Source: Paramagnetospirillum caucaseum | Lineage (GTDB): Bacteria; Pseudomonadota; Alphaproteobacteria; Rhodospirillales; Magnetospirillaceae | NCBI RefSeq assembly: GCF_000342045.1 | Contig: NZ_AONQ01000014.1 | Location: 1-64,000 of the forward strand | DNA: 64,000 bases | Direction: 5' to 3' | Shown here: positions 20,801-28,013 of the stretch, piece after piece | Position numbering within the stretch: position 1 is the first letter of the stretch | How the letters are laid out: every line of letters starts with the position of its first letter | Program-made: the position numbers and the translations under genes | The notes under the pieces: generated by a model | What the model was told of the DNA's origin: nothing | Seen by the model: the letters and a program-made list of their open reading frames with translations, nothing else | Databases searched by the model: none

Positions 20801-20970
20801 GGGGCGTCCTTGGCAGCCTCGCCCAGGGCCCGGCGGCCGGATATCTTCCAGGTGGGCTGGGCGTCGGCCAACTCGATCTCGATCAACCGCTGGTCCCCAG
20901 GGTTGTCTTCGATAATCAGCAATCGCAGGATGTCGGCGCCCGAACTCATGATCGAATGACCATGCAGCAT
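17845..20970 (-). CDS. Receiver-PAS-HisKA-like-PAS-PAS-GGDEF-EAL protein
   Basis: Large cyclic-di-GMP signalling protein (1041 aa from the ATG at 20970; an ATG at 20949 is an alternative). Order: receiver (about 10-130), PAS (145-260), a HisKA-type helical hairpin (270-345) in which SRDIRTPL carries Arg286 instead of His, two PAS domains (350-590), GGDEF (600-765) with AGDEF at 679-683, and EAL (780-1025) with intact EAL (807-809), LELTES, DDFGTGYSS, AEGVET and IQGYMIGRP. The EAL phosphodiesterase site looks complete; AGDEF can still be active in some proteins. The DHp-like part lacks both His and ATPase, so it probably only dimerises. Co-oriented with the DivK-like receiver. Confidence 0.92.
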   Translation of the reverse strand: MLHGHSIMSSGADILRLLIIEDNPGDQRLIEIELADAQPTWKISGRRALGEAAKDAPFEAFDCILSDLGLPDASGIESVLQLKSWAPDKPLVVLTSLDDERMAQEAIRAGAQDYVVKSDAGLTLLPRVIRHAIERQHAQTVLEASHRTSQALLDASHDIAMLLDAEGRILTLNTEAEQYLNAPPDTTVGQSIFDLLPEALAEHRRSFLAEALETGRTVQFEDTDGIHWFANRLLAVAGVGAGEHRCAMFSRDITSERAVAAKLAEAKEEADFANRAKTEFMGRMSRDIRTPLNDVIGFAEMISAEMLGTIAQAGYREYAESILNSGSQILKLLDRITDVSMLESALLKDQASYRDLVELSPDLICVCVDGVIERINAAGLGMLRAPSVSACEGKPFSEFVHPDYRAIFEGGLDTLYEEGHPLPVKVVTFAGRVRDVELSAVPLRREAHNATLLVGRDTTEVTAAMRAVAAREHRIRAIMDTVLDGIVTIDEDGTILNANLSVERIFGHSLSELIGANVSTLMPEPDAGKHDGYIRNYLATGIGAIIGVGREVMGKRKDGSLFPVHLSVSELRVEKRRLFTGTIRDLTENKQLAQRVAYLANHDPLTDLPNRTLLTDRLGQAIAMARNAGLHVAIITVDLDGFTTINDSMGHDVGNSLLRETARRLAQAVASGGTAARLAGDEFAVVIAQVREMDEVTAAVQHIHDILNKPYTIHGSEMVVPVDMGVSVYPRDGDDALELLRNAEMALHNVKRRSDQRMGYFDAAMSFAVTERMTLERSIKDALRAGQFELFYQPQVRLADYALVGAEALIRWRHPELGIITPDKFIPVAEETGLIVPMGSWVLRQACTQLRRWNDSGMVGLRLGVNISGRQFREADLADIVADCISETGVNARDLDLELTESMLMADGEGTLKLLRSLAKLGVTLSIDDFGTGYSSLAYLKRFPVDTVKIDRAFVRDLDQDEDGRVLVNAIISLAHSLSLKTIAEGVETESQAALLARHGCDEIQGYMIGRPMPAADFTTFAKSYHPRGPEKVGALRAGHS

Positions 20971-21114
20971 CCGTGGCCTATTGTAAATATTCAGCGAATG
21001 GCATGGACGGTTCCGGTCGTACCAGGAAGCGGATTATCGTTTCGGTCAAACAGTTTTCCGGTGTTCCCGAAATAATCGGGTATCCGCCCGGGACCGGGGA
21101 AGAGTCGCCCGGCA

Positions 21115-22215
21115 TCAATGCCGCTTGGCCAGCCACTCGTCCACGGCCGGGACCATGGCCTTGATCGACAGGCCGAAGGCCAGCATCAGCTTGTCCTTGT
21201 CCTGGGTCATGTGCAGGAGGTTGTCCACCACCTTGCGCAGGATATCCTTGGCGAAGGCGGGGATGGCCAGGATTTCCGGCGCGCGGGGGCCGAAGCCGGT
21301 TTTCAGCGAGTGCACCATCACCTCGACCTTGTCGATGTTGAGGCGCTGGATTTCCTGCAGGTTCTCGGCGGCGATGTAGCACAGCATGTCGCCGAAGATC
21401 TTGGCCACCGACTTGTCCAGCGCGGCGCAGACGTTGAAGAAGGCCGGGTCGCGGGCGAAGAAGGCCCAGGCGTGGTCGCCCAGGGTCTTGCGGAAGAATT
21501 CGAACATGTCCCGGTTCCACACCGAGATGCCGCCGATGGCCTGGGGGCGCTCGGCGAGAATGGCGCCGAAATCGGCGCCTACGGCGGCCTTGACCTTCTT
21601 CAGCTTGTCGGGCTCGAACTGGGCCACCGCCTCGATATGGGCGATGGTGGGCAGGGCCACGATATCCTCGCCGATCTCGATGATCTGGGGATAGGAAAGC
21701 CTGGCGCGGTAGGTCTCGAGCAGCGGCAGCTGCCAGCCGAAGGCGATGTAGCGCGACAGCTCGCGGATCTTGCGTTCCTCGACCGGATCGACCGCCTGGC
21801 GCTCGATCTGCTCGGTCTTCTTGATCAGGCCGAACATGGAAGTCTTGGTGACGGTCTCGGTGACCGTCTCCATGGGCTTGTCGGCCTCGAAAATCTTCTT
21901 GGCGCAGGTCCGCACCAGCAATTGCTGAATCTGGCCCAGGCTGATGCCGCACACCAAAGGCGTGCTTTCGTCGCGCACCGGCCCGTCGCCGTCCCTGGCG
22001 CGGACCACGTCGTCGACCATGTCGCGCTTGGCCTGGAAGGTCTTGATGAAGGCCTGCAGCACGTCGGGGTCGGAGATCACCTGCTGGTAGGTGATGCCCG
22101 GGTCCACCAGACCGGCCTGCTGGAAGGTGGCCAGCACCTTCTTCAGCCCCTCGATGACTCCCTTTTTGGTCTCGGTATCGATCTCCACCGGCGGCGGAAG
22201 CTTGGCGACAGACAT
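21115..22215 (-). CDS. Conserved hypothetical protein
   Basis: A soluble-looking protein of 366 aa that I do not recognise. No signal peptide or membrane span is obvious; it is rich in charged helices. Landmarks: a Lys/Thr stretch around residue 130 (KPMETVTETVTKTSMFG), Trp/Phe-rich SVWNRDMFEFFRKTLGDHAW near the middle, and a C-terminal AFGLSIKAMVPAVDEWLAKRH. The start is set at the ATG at 22215; an in-frame ATG at 22284 would add 23 residues over the end region of the intergenic space. It stands alone between the c-di-GMP gene and the lipid A cluster, all on the minus strand. Confidence 0.7.
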   Translation of the reverse strand: MSVAKLPPPVEIDTETKKGVIEGLKKVLATFQQAGLVDPGITYQQVISDPDVLQAFIKTFQAKRDMVDDVVRARDGDGPVRDESTPLVCGISLGQIQQLLVRTCAKKIFEADKPMETVTETVTKTSMFGLIKKTEQIERQAVDPVEERKIRELSRYIAFGWQLPLLETYRARLSYPQIIEIGEDIVALPTIAHIEAVAQFEPDKLKKVKAAVGADFGAILAERPQAIGGISVWNRDMFEFFRKTLGDHAWAFFARDPAFFNVCAALDKSVAKIFGDMLCYIAAENLQEIQRLNIDKVEVMVHSLKTGFGPRAPEILAIPAFAKDILRKVVDNLLHMTQDKDKLMLAFGLSIKAMVPAVDEWLAKRH

Positions 22216-22264
22216 GAGGCGATAGGTCCCGGCAGGATGTTCCCCGAAGCTTACTGGTTTACTC

Positions 22265-23179
22265 CTAAGGGCATAGGGTGGCAAGTCGCATCCAGGTCAG
22301 CTCGTGTTTGTTGTGGGCCAGGTGCAGTAGACGCGATCCGGGAATGGCGGCGAAGGCCTGCGCGGTGGCATGGTCGGTGTCACCCTGGAATTTCAGCGTA
22401 AAGATGAAGTTGCGTGCCAGCCCGGTCTCCAGCCAGCGCTCCACCAGCCGCAGCAGGCGTTCGGGATAGCAGATGACGTCCGAGCACAGCCAGTCCACCG
22501 GCCCGATCTCGGTGGGCTCCAGCCCGAAGGCGCTGCCCTGGCGGTACTCCACGTTGGGCATGGCGGCGACGTTGGGCGCCAGGGGTGCCTTGTCGATGCT
22601 GATCACCCGGGCGCCGGCGGAGGCCAGCACCCAGGTCCAGCCGCCGGGGCAGGCGCCGAGGTCGACGCAGGTCTGGCCCGGCCCCGGCATCTCCCCGGCC
22701 AGGGTCAGGGCCTCCCACAGCTTGAGATAGGCGCGGCTGGGCGGCGTGACGCGGTCCTCGACGAAGACCGGTTCACCGTTGGGGAAGGGGCTGGAGCAGG
22801 CCGCCGCCGCCAGCACATGGCCCTCGTCCATCCAGGTGAACGAGCCCAGCGGCGCGGTGGGGGCCGGATCGCCGAAGGTCAGCGGCCTGGCCGAGACCTT
22901 GGGTAATTTCTCCACCAGCAGGGCGGTGCGGCGGTGCAGATGGAACTCGTAGGGCCACCAGTTGCGCTGGATGGCCTTCAGCGCCTTGGCTGCCGCGCCG
23001 ATGGAGGCCACTTCCAGCACCTGGGGCCGGGTCCAGATATTCTGCGCCCAGGCGGCCGGCTTGGCCGGACCGGGCGACAGCATCAGGCGGCCGTATTCGG
23101 CACTGACCTCGCCCAGTTCGACCCGCAAATCGGCCTCGAAGCCGGGGGCGGCCAGATAGGCGGTGAAGGACTCGCTCAT
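22265..23179 (-). CDS. RlmM-like rRNA 2'-O-methyltransferase
   Basis: SAM-dependent methyltransferase of 304 aa with an RrmJ/FtsJ-type catalytic fold. The SAM loop is VDLGACPGGWTWVLASAG, followed by ISIDKAPL and VDWLCSDVICYPERLL; the C-terminal lysines (TLKFQG, HNKHELTWM) fit the K-D-K-E tetrad of this group. The layout matches RlmM, which methylates C2498 of 23S rRNA, though the N-terminal THUMP-like part is shorter. Its ATG overlaps the stop of the upstream acyltransferase gene (ATGA), so it is the last gene of the lipid A operon; the functional link is not evident. Confidence 0.82.
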   Translation of the reverse strand: MSESFTAYLAAPGFEADLRVELGEVSAEYGRLMLSPGPAKPAAWAQNIWTRPQVLEVASIGAAAKALKAIQRNWWPYEFHLHRRTALLVEKLPKVSARPLTFGDPAPTAPLGSFTWMDEGHVLAAAACSSPFPNGEPVFVEDRVTPPSRAYLKLWEALTLAGEMPGPGQTCVDLGACPGGWTWVLASAGARVISIDKAPLAPNVAAMPNVEYRQGSAFGLEPTEIGPVDWLCSDVICYPERLLRLVERWLETGLARNFIFTLKFQGDTDHATAQAFAAIPGSRLLHLAHNKHELTWMRLATLCP

Positions 23180-24045
23180 TCCGGCCATCGCCGGTGGACC
23201 CACAGCCACTGCTCCGGCCGCTCGCGGATCCAGTCTTCGAGCAGGGCGTTGATGCGGACCAGCAGCAGGCGGTTGTCCTCGTGGTTGTCGTTGGTGTGGG
23301 GGAAGTCCATGGGCGGCAGGACGGTGAGGCGGAAATGGGCACCCTTGAGGCGCTCGACCCGGGCGGGGACCAGCGGACACTTGAATTTGGTGGCGAAGGC
23401 GGCCTGGGCCGGGGCGGTCATGGCGTCGCGGCCGAAGAACGGGATGGGCACCCCGTCATTCATCTTCTGGTCCACCAGCATGCCGAGATGGCCGCCCTTC
23501 TTCAGCACCAGCAGCGCCTGGCGGGCGCCTTCCGATCCCTTCTGGATCAGGGCGTGGCAGGCGTCGGCGCGGCCCCGGCGATAGAGATCCTCCACAAAAG
23601 GGTTGTTGGCGGCGCGGTAGACCAGATGCAGGGGCAGGCCGTGCCGGGCCGCCACCGCGCCGTTGATCTCCCAGTTGCCGATATGGCCCGAGATGAAGAT
23701 GCCGGCCTGGCCGTCGTCCCTCAGCAGGTCGATGTTCTCGCCGCCGATCAGTTCCACCCGTTCGGCGGCGATGCGCTTCAGGTGGGGGAACTCGCCGGCC
23801 ACCCGGCCGATATTGTCCCACATGGCGCGGATGACGGCGTTGATCTCGGCGTCGCCCTTGTCGGGGAAGGCGGCCTTGAGGTTGCGCCGCGCCACCCGGT
23901 TGACGCCGCCCAGCAGCGGGCCGACGGTGCGGCCCAGCCAGCCGCCCAGGCCCGACGCGGCATCCAGCGGCAGCAGGGCGAACAGCCCCCACACCGCACG
24001 GGCGCCCAGGGCCTCCAGCCGCTGGCGCAGTTCCTTGCCTTTCAT
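23176..24045 (-). CDS. Lipid A biosynthesis acyltransferase (LpxL/HtrB family)
   Basis: Adds a secondary acyl chain to the lipid A precursor at the inner membrane. It is 289 aa. The catalytic HX4E motif is visible in SGHIGNWEI; NRVARRNLKAAFPDK and DQKMNDGVPIPFFG are further family blocks, and an N-terminal hydrophobic segment (about 16-45) is the membrane anchor. Start and stop overlap the neighbours by 4 bp (ATGA at both ends), so it is translationally coupled with lpxK upstream and the methyltransferase downstream. Which acyl chain and position it uses cannot be told. Confidence 0.92.
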   Translation of the reverse strand: MKGKELRQRLEALGARAVWGLFALLPLDAASGLGGWLGRTVGPLLGGVNRVARRNLKAAFPDKGDAEINAVIRAMWDNIGRVAGEFPHLKRIAAERVELIGGENIDLLRDDGQAGIFISGHIGNWEINGAVAARHGLPLHLVYRAANNPFVEDLYRRGRADACHALIQKGSEGARQALLVLKKGGHLGMLVDQKMNDGVPIPFFGRDAMTAPAQAAFATKFKCPLVPARVERLKGAHFRLTVLPPMDFPHTNDNHEDNRLLLVRINALLEDWIRERPEQWLWVHRRWPE

Positions 24046-25019
24046 GCCCGCACTCCGATCCGGTCGAACAGGGGAGTTAGCAGAGAGGGGTCCTCCCAGT
24101 CCAGCGTCACGCCGAGCACCGCGACGCGGGCGCGCAGGTCGGCGGGCAGCCGTACCGCGTCCTTGGCGGTGGTGACGGCCTGGGCCTCGTTGGCCTCGGC
24201 CTCGGCCAGCAGCGCCTCGATCTCGGCGCGGGCGAAGGGGTGGTGGTCGGGAAAGGAATGGTCGGCGGTAAGGCGCGCCCCGCATTGCTTCAGGCTGGCG
24301 AAGAACTTTTCCGGCCGGCCGATGCCGGCGAAGGCCACCACCTTGCGGCCCGACAGCGCCGCGCCCTCGGGGCCGGGGACCAGCCGGGCGGCCAGCAGCG
24401 GCAGGCCGTGGGCGCGGGCCAGTCCGGCCAGCCCGCTGCGGTCCTCGCCGATCACCACCATGGCGTCGGCGCGGGCCAGCCCCTGGCCGGGCGGCTCGCG
24501 GCACGGCCCGGCCGGCATGGCGCGGCCATTGCCGAAGCCGTATTCGCCGTCCACCACCACCAGCGACAGGTCCTTGGCGATGGAGCCGTTCTGGAAGCCG
24601 TCATCCATGATGATCACCTCGGCGCCCATTTCCACGGCGGCCACCGCGCCGTCGGGGCGCCAGCGCGCCACCCAGGTGGGCGCCTCGCGGGCCAGCAGCA
24701 GCGCCTCGTCGCCGACGCGGGTGAAGTCGTGGCGGTCGAGGTCGACGGCGCGCGGCCCCACCTCGGTGCCGCCATAGCCCCGGGTGAGGAAATGGGGGTT
24801 GCGGCCGGCGGCGATCAGCCGCCGGGCCAGACTGATGCCCACCGGCGTCTTGCCGGCCCCGCCGGCCACGATGTTGCCGACGCAGATCACCGGCACGGCG
24901 GGGCGGTATTCCTCGGCCCGCTCCAGGTTGTGGCGTACCGCCCAGCCGTAGACCGCCCCCAGCGGGTTCAGCAGGCGGGACAGGGCGGTGTCCCTGCGCC
25001 AGAAGTCAGGGGCGCGCAT
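24042..25019 (-). CDS. lpxK: Tetraacyldisaccharide 4'-kinase
   Basis: Phosphorylates the 4' position of the lipid A disaccharide to give lipid IVA. It is 325 aa, normal. The P-loop is GNIVAGGAGKTPVGISLARRL, preceded by the hydrophobic N-terminus (LLNPLGAVYGWAVR) that sits on the membrane. Other family blocks: HFLTRGYGG, IMDDGFQNGSI and VAFAGIGRPEKFF. It overlaps waaA by 14 bp and the acyltransferase by 4 bp, forming a tight operon. Confidence 0.96.
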   Translation of the reverse strand: MRAPDFWRRDTALSRLLNPLGAVYGWAVRHNLERAEEYRPAVPVICVGNIVAGGAGKTPVGISLARRLIAAGRNPHFLTRGYGGTEVGPRAVDLDRHDFTRVGDEALLLAREAPTWVARWRPDGAVAAVEMGAEVIIMDDGFQNGSIAKDLSLVVVDGEYGFGNGRAMPAGPCREPPGQGLARADAMVVIGEDRSGLAGLARAHGLPLLAARLVPGPEGAALSGRKVVAFAGIGRPEKFFASLKQCGARLTADHSFPDHHPFARAEIEALLAEAEANEAQAVTTAKDAVRLPADLRARVAVLGVTLDWEDPSLLTPLFDRIGVRA

Positions 25020-26280
25020 GGCCGGCCTCCAGGGGGGCGAGGAAGGGGGAGAGCGCCTGCTCCACCTGCTCGAGCACTCCGGCCTCGCCCTCGGCCCAGG
25101 CCTGGGCCGCCGCGCCCGCCGCCCGCAGGGCCGGCGGGTCGGCCAGCAGGGCGCCGACCGCCGCCGCCAGTTCGTTCTCGTCCCCGACCCGCAGCGCGGC
25201 TTTCGCCGCCAGCATGGACGGCGCCATGTCGGGGAAGTTGTCCATCAGCGGGCCGAACATCACGGCGGCGCCCAGCAGGGCCGGTTCGAAGGGGTTCTGG
25301 CCGCCGCCGGCGCAAAGGCTCTTGCCCACGAAGACCGGGCCGCCCAGGCGGTAGAACAGTCCCAGTTCGCCCATGGTGTCGGCCACGTAGACCTGGGTTC
25401 CGGCGGCGACCGCCTCGCCGGCCGAGCGCAGCGCCACGGCCAGCCCCTGCGCCCGCAACCCGGCGGCGATCTCGGGCCCCCGCGTGTGGTGGCGCGGCAC
25501 GACGACGGTCAGCAGGCCGGCAAGGCCGAGGGCGGCGTGCACCCGCCCGGCCATGGCTTCCTCGCCCGGATGGGTGCTGGCCGCCAGCCACAGGGGCCGC
25601 CCGGCGGTGGCGGTCCTCAGGCTCTCCAGCGCCGCGCCGTCGCAGGGCAGCGGCGCCACCGCGTATTTGAGATTGCCGAGACAGCGCACGTCGCGCCCCC
25701 CCAGGGCGCGGATGCGCCCGGCGTCGGATTCGGTCTGGGCCAGACACAGCGCGAAGCCCGACAGCATCTTGCGCATGAAGCCGGGAACCTTCTTCCACGA
25801 GGCGAAGGAGCGGGCCGACATGCGGCCCTGGATCAGCACCTGGGGAATGCCGCGATGGCGGGTCTCGGCCAGCAGGTTGGGCCAGTATTCCGATTCCGCC
25901 CACAGCGCCAGATCGGGCCGCCAGTGGTTGAGGAAGCTCCGCACATAGGCGATGCGGTCCACCGGCACGTACTGGTGGATCGCGCCGGCGGGCAGCCGCT
26001 CGGCCAGCAGGCGGGCCGAGGTGACTGTGCCGGTGGTCATCAGCACGCCCAGGCCCCGGGCGATCAGGCGTTCGGCCAGCGGCAGCATGGACAGCGCCTC
26101 GCCCACCGAGGCCCCGTGCATCCACACTATCGGCCCGGCGGGGCGGGGCTGTCCGGGATGACCCAGGCGCTCGGCGAAGCGGGCGGCGTCTTCCTTGCCG
26201 CGCGCCTTGCGCCGCTCCAGATAGGCGGCGATCAGCGGCCCGCCCATGGTGGTCAGTCCCCGGTACAGGCGGTAGATCAT
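25006..26280 (-). CDS. waaA: 3-deoxy-D-manno-octulosonic acid (Kdo) transferase
   Basis: Transfers Kdo from CMP-Kdo to lipid IVA. It is 424 aa, typical. Family features: MHGASVGEALSMLPLAERL near the N-terminus, TTGTVTSARLLAERLP, PVDRIAYVRSFLNHWRPDL, WAESEYWPNLL, and C-terminal VADTMGELGLFYRLGGPVFVGKSL with the ligand-binding loop. An N-terminal hydrophobic membrane anchor is present. First gene of the waaA-lpxK-acyltransferase unit; in related genomes a DUF374 gene and an msbA-like gene usually abut its upstream side, but here a divergent two-gene insert separates them. Confidence 0.95.
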   Translation of the reverse strand: MIYRLYRGLTTMGGPLIAAYLERRKARGKEDAARFAERLGHPGQPRPAGPIVWMHGASVGEALSMLPLAERLIARGLGVLMTTGTVTSARLLAERLPAGAIHQYVPVDRIAYVRSFLNHWRPDLALWAESEYWPNLLAETRHRGIPQVLIQGRMSARSFASWKKVPGFMRKMLSGFALCLAQTESDAGRIRALGGRDVRCLGNLKYAVAPLPCDGAALESLRTATAGRPLWLAASTHPGEEAMAGRVHAALGLAGLLTVVVPRHHTRGPEIAAGLRAQGLAVALRSAGEAVAAGTQVYVADTMGELGLFYRLGGPVFVGKSLCAGGGQNPFEPALLGAAVMFGPLMDNFPDMAPSMLAAKAALRVGDENELAAAVGALLADPPALRAAGAAAQAWAEGEAGVLEQVEQALSPFLAPLEAGHARP

Positions 26281-26304
26281 ACCGCCTCCGGAAAAGAGAA
26301 CAAA

Positions 26305-26333
26305 TTGACAACATTGTCGTTGGCGACTAGGCT
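26305..26333 (+). promoter_or_regulatory. Putative sigma70-type promoter for amidase/immunity pair
   Basis: TTGACA at 26305-26310, then a 17-bp spacer and TAGGCT at 26328-26333. A consensus -35 with optimal spacing is rare in this GC-rich window. Transcription would start near 26340 and run through a terminator-like hairpin before the first gene. Confidence 0.55.
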
Positions 26334-26369
26334 GGGTACATCAACGCCATAATTACGTCCACAGCCAAG

Positions 26370-26393
26370 CTGCCCCCATCGGGCAGTTTTTTT
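26370..26393 (+). terminator. Terminator-like hairpin in the leader before the amidase gene
   Basis: CTGCCC (26370-26375), loop CCATC, GGGCAG (26381-26386), then seven T. Oriented left to right, it ends 15 bp before the ATG at 26409 and about 30 nt after the predicted transcription start. It would truncate transcripts before the gene unless antiterminated, or insulate the insert from read-through. Confidence 0.75.
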
Positions 26394-26408
26394 CATTGGA
26401 GTTTCGCC

Positions 26409-26864
26409 ATGCCGAACACCTACGACCCCGCCCAGCCCCGCGATGACCATGGGCGCTGGTCCAAGACCGCCTCGGAACACGGATATGTGGTCAAGGACTT
26501 CGAAGCCAGGATGGCGAAGGTCATCGCCGACGGCAAGCAGGTGGGCGAGAGCAGCGAATGCGTCGCGCTGGTCAAGCACCTCGCGCCGGAAGTGGGCCGC
26601 GCCGCCGACTGGCAGGAAGGTCCGCCCATCCGGAATTTCGGAGATCCGCCGGTGGAGCGCGGCACGCCCATCGCCACCTTCGTCGATGGCCGCTACCGCA
26701 ATGCATCGAGCGGCAACCATGCCGCCGTCTTCATCCAATACGGAACCAAGGGCATCACGCCGGGAATCTGGGTGCTGGATCAGGCGAAGGACCTTGATCC
26801 GCAGAAACGATTTATCCAATTCGGAGGCCGAGCCGAACGCTATTCCGTTATCAAACATAAGTGA
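26409..26864 (+). CDS. BPSL0067-family amidase-like protein (putative antibacterial effector)
   Basis: Protein of 151 aa. Cys51 (SSECVALVKHLAP) and His104 (GNHAAVFIQYG) sit in the order expected of a papain-like/NlpC-CHAP fold, and the block GTPIATFVDGRY is typical of the BPSL0067 family, members of which are associated with peptidoglycan-targeting effectors. The N-terminus (DPAQPRDDHGRWSK) resembles a short segment found in phage head-morphogenesis proteins. No signal peptide is seen, consistent with delivery by a secretion system. The small exported protein encoded 30 bp downstream would be its immunity partner. It is inserted on the opposite strand within the lipid A cluster. Activity and delivery route are inference. 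Confidence 0.7.
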   Translation: MPNTYDPAQPRDDHGRWSKTASEHGYVVKDFEARMAKVIADGKQVGESSECVALVKHLAPEVGRAADWQEGPPIRNFGDPPVERGTPIATFVDGRYRNASSGNHAAVFIQYGTKGITPGIWVLDQAKDLDPQKRFIQFGGRAERYSVIKHK

Positions 26865-26894
26865 GTGTGGCAGCATGGGCCTGGAGACATGTCC

Positions 26895-27296
26895 ATGCTT
26901 CGTTTTTTGTCTTTTATTGCCCTGATTGTCGCTGCCACGCCGGCCTTCGGTGCCGTGGTGGACTGCCCTTTGCGGAATCCCGATCATCCCGAACAAGTCC
27001 TGAGCGGAGCGGGTAACGACGCCGGCGACGAAGTCGATGGCGTCGAACAGCGGCGGGGGGATATCCGGCATCAGACCCAATACCTTGAGAAATGGCGGGA
27101 ACGGGATACCGCACTGCGCTGTACCTATCGTAGCCCCCAGGGCGACCATAGCGCGTTGATCCTCATGGTGCCCGGCCTTCTCATCCGCTGCGACTGGCTG
27201 GCCCGAGAGGTTTTGCGCCCCCAACCGGTCGAACCCGGTACCGGCGGACCAATCGATCAGGTCTATTTGCGCATCTGGTGTACGTCGCGGCCCTAG
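26895..27296 (+). CDS. Small exported Cys-containing protein (STY0301-like, putative immunity protein)
   Basis: Protein of 133 aa with a clear signal peptide (MLRFLSFIALIVAATPAFGA) followed by VVDCPLRNP; four mature cysteines (DCPL, LRCTY, IRCDW, WCTS) could form two disulfides in the periplasm. The size, the early CP motif and the place directly after a BPSL0067-type gene resemble the STY0301 family. The ATG at 26895 is preferred because GGAG lies 8 bp upstream; ATGs at 26889 and 26865 are in frame. It converges on the DUF374 gene with 2 bp between the stops, so the insert is tightly packed. Immunity role is inferred from context. Confidence 0.65.
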   Translation: MLRFLSFIALIVAATPAFGAVVDCPLRNPDHPEQVLSGAGNDAGDEVDGVEQRRGDIRHQTQYLEKWRERDTALRCTYRSPQGDHSALILMVPGLLIRCDWLAREVLRPQPVEPGTGGPIDQVYLRIWCTSRP

Positions 27297-27298
27297 AA

Positions 27299-27994
27299 TC
27301 ATGAGGCCGGCTCCGGCGTATCCTGCCCCACCCTGGCATCGGCGTCCCGCGTGATGGCGTTGAGGCTGTCCTCCACCGCTTGGCGGGCGGCTTCCATGGC
27401 CGTCTCGCCGGCCTCCTTGGGCACCAGGATCGGGTCGCCCCAGACGAAGATTCCGGTGGAGAACGGCAAGGCCACGGCGAAGCGGTCCCAGCTGGAGAGC
27501 AGCCTGCGGCGGCTGGTGGCGAAGGTGGCGGGCAGGATGGGAACCTGCGCCAGCCGGGCCACCGCCACGATGCCGTCGCTGGCCCGCATGCGCGGCCCCT
27601 TGGGGCCGTCGGGGGTGATACCGACGCACTCGCCGTTCTTCAGGAATTTCAGCATGGCGCGCAGCGCCGCGCTGCCGCCCCGGGTGGTGGAGCCCTGGAC
27701 GGTGTCGATGCCGAAATGTGACACGGTCCGCGCGATCAGCTGGCCGTCCCGGTGCTGGCTGATCAGCATGTGAATGGGCACGCTTGAGCGCCACGACCTG
27801 GGCATCATCAGGATGCGGCCGTGCCAGAAGGCCAGGATGAAGGGCTGGCCGGCATTCCACAGCGCCTGGGCATGGCCGCCGTTGACCACGCTCCAGCGCC
27901 CGGTGAGAAAGACGAAGCGGATATAGAGCGAGCCCAGCCAGCACAACAGCCCGCGCAATCCCTCGCTCTTGCCGATGCGCTTGGCCCAACTCAT
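27299..27994 (-). CDS. DUF374 lysophospholipid acyltransferase-family protein
   Basis: Protein of 231 aa related to 1-acyl-glycerol-phosphate acyltransferases. The HX4D-like motif appears in FWHGRILMMP, and the family signature is GITPDGPKGPRM. An N-terminal hydrophobic segment suggests membrane association. The family usually sits in lipid A gene clusters between an msbA-like gene and waaA, as here if the inserted pair is ignored. It begins 19 bp downstream of the ABC transporter gene. The acyl acceptor is unknown. Confidence 0.88.
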   Translation of the reverse strand: MSWAKRIGKSEGLRGLLCWLGSLYIRFVFLTGRWSVVNGGHAQALWNAGQPFILAFWHGRILMMPRSWRSSVPIHMLISQHRDGQLIARTVSHFGIDTVQGSTTRGGSAALRAMLKFLKNGECVGITPDGPKGPRMRASDGIVAVARLAQVPILPATFATSRRRLLSSWDRFAVALPFSTGIFVWGDPILVPKEAGETAMEAARQAVEDSLNAITRDADARVGQDTPEPAS

Positions 27995-28013
27995 GGCATG
28001 GCGTCCATGGGCT

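Noticed and set aside
17851-21075. 1074-codon open frame on the plus strand
   Set aside because: Exact mirror of the receiver-PAS-GGDEF-EAL gene; the composition is that of a reversed GC-rich gene and no domain is present.
26370-26393. Terminator for waaA
   Set aside because: The T-run is on the plus strand and the hairpin lies upstream of waaA, so it cannot end waaA transcripts.
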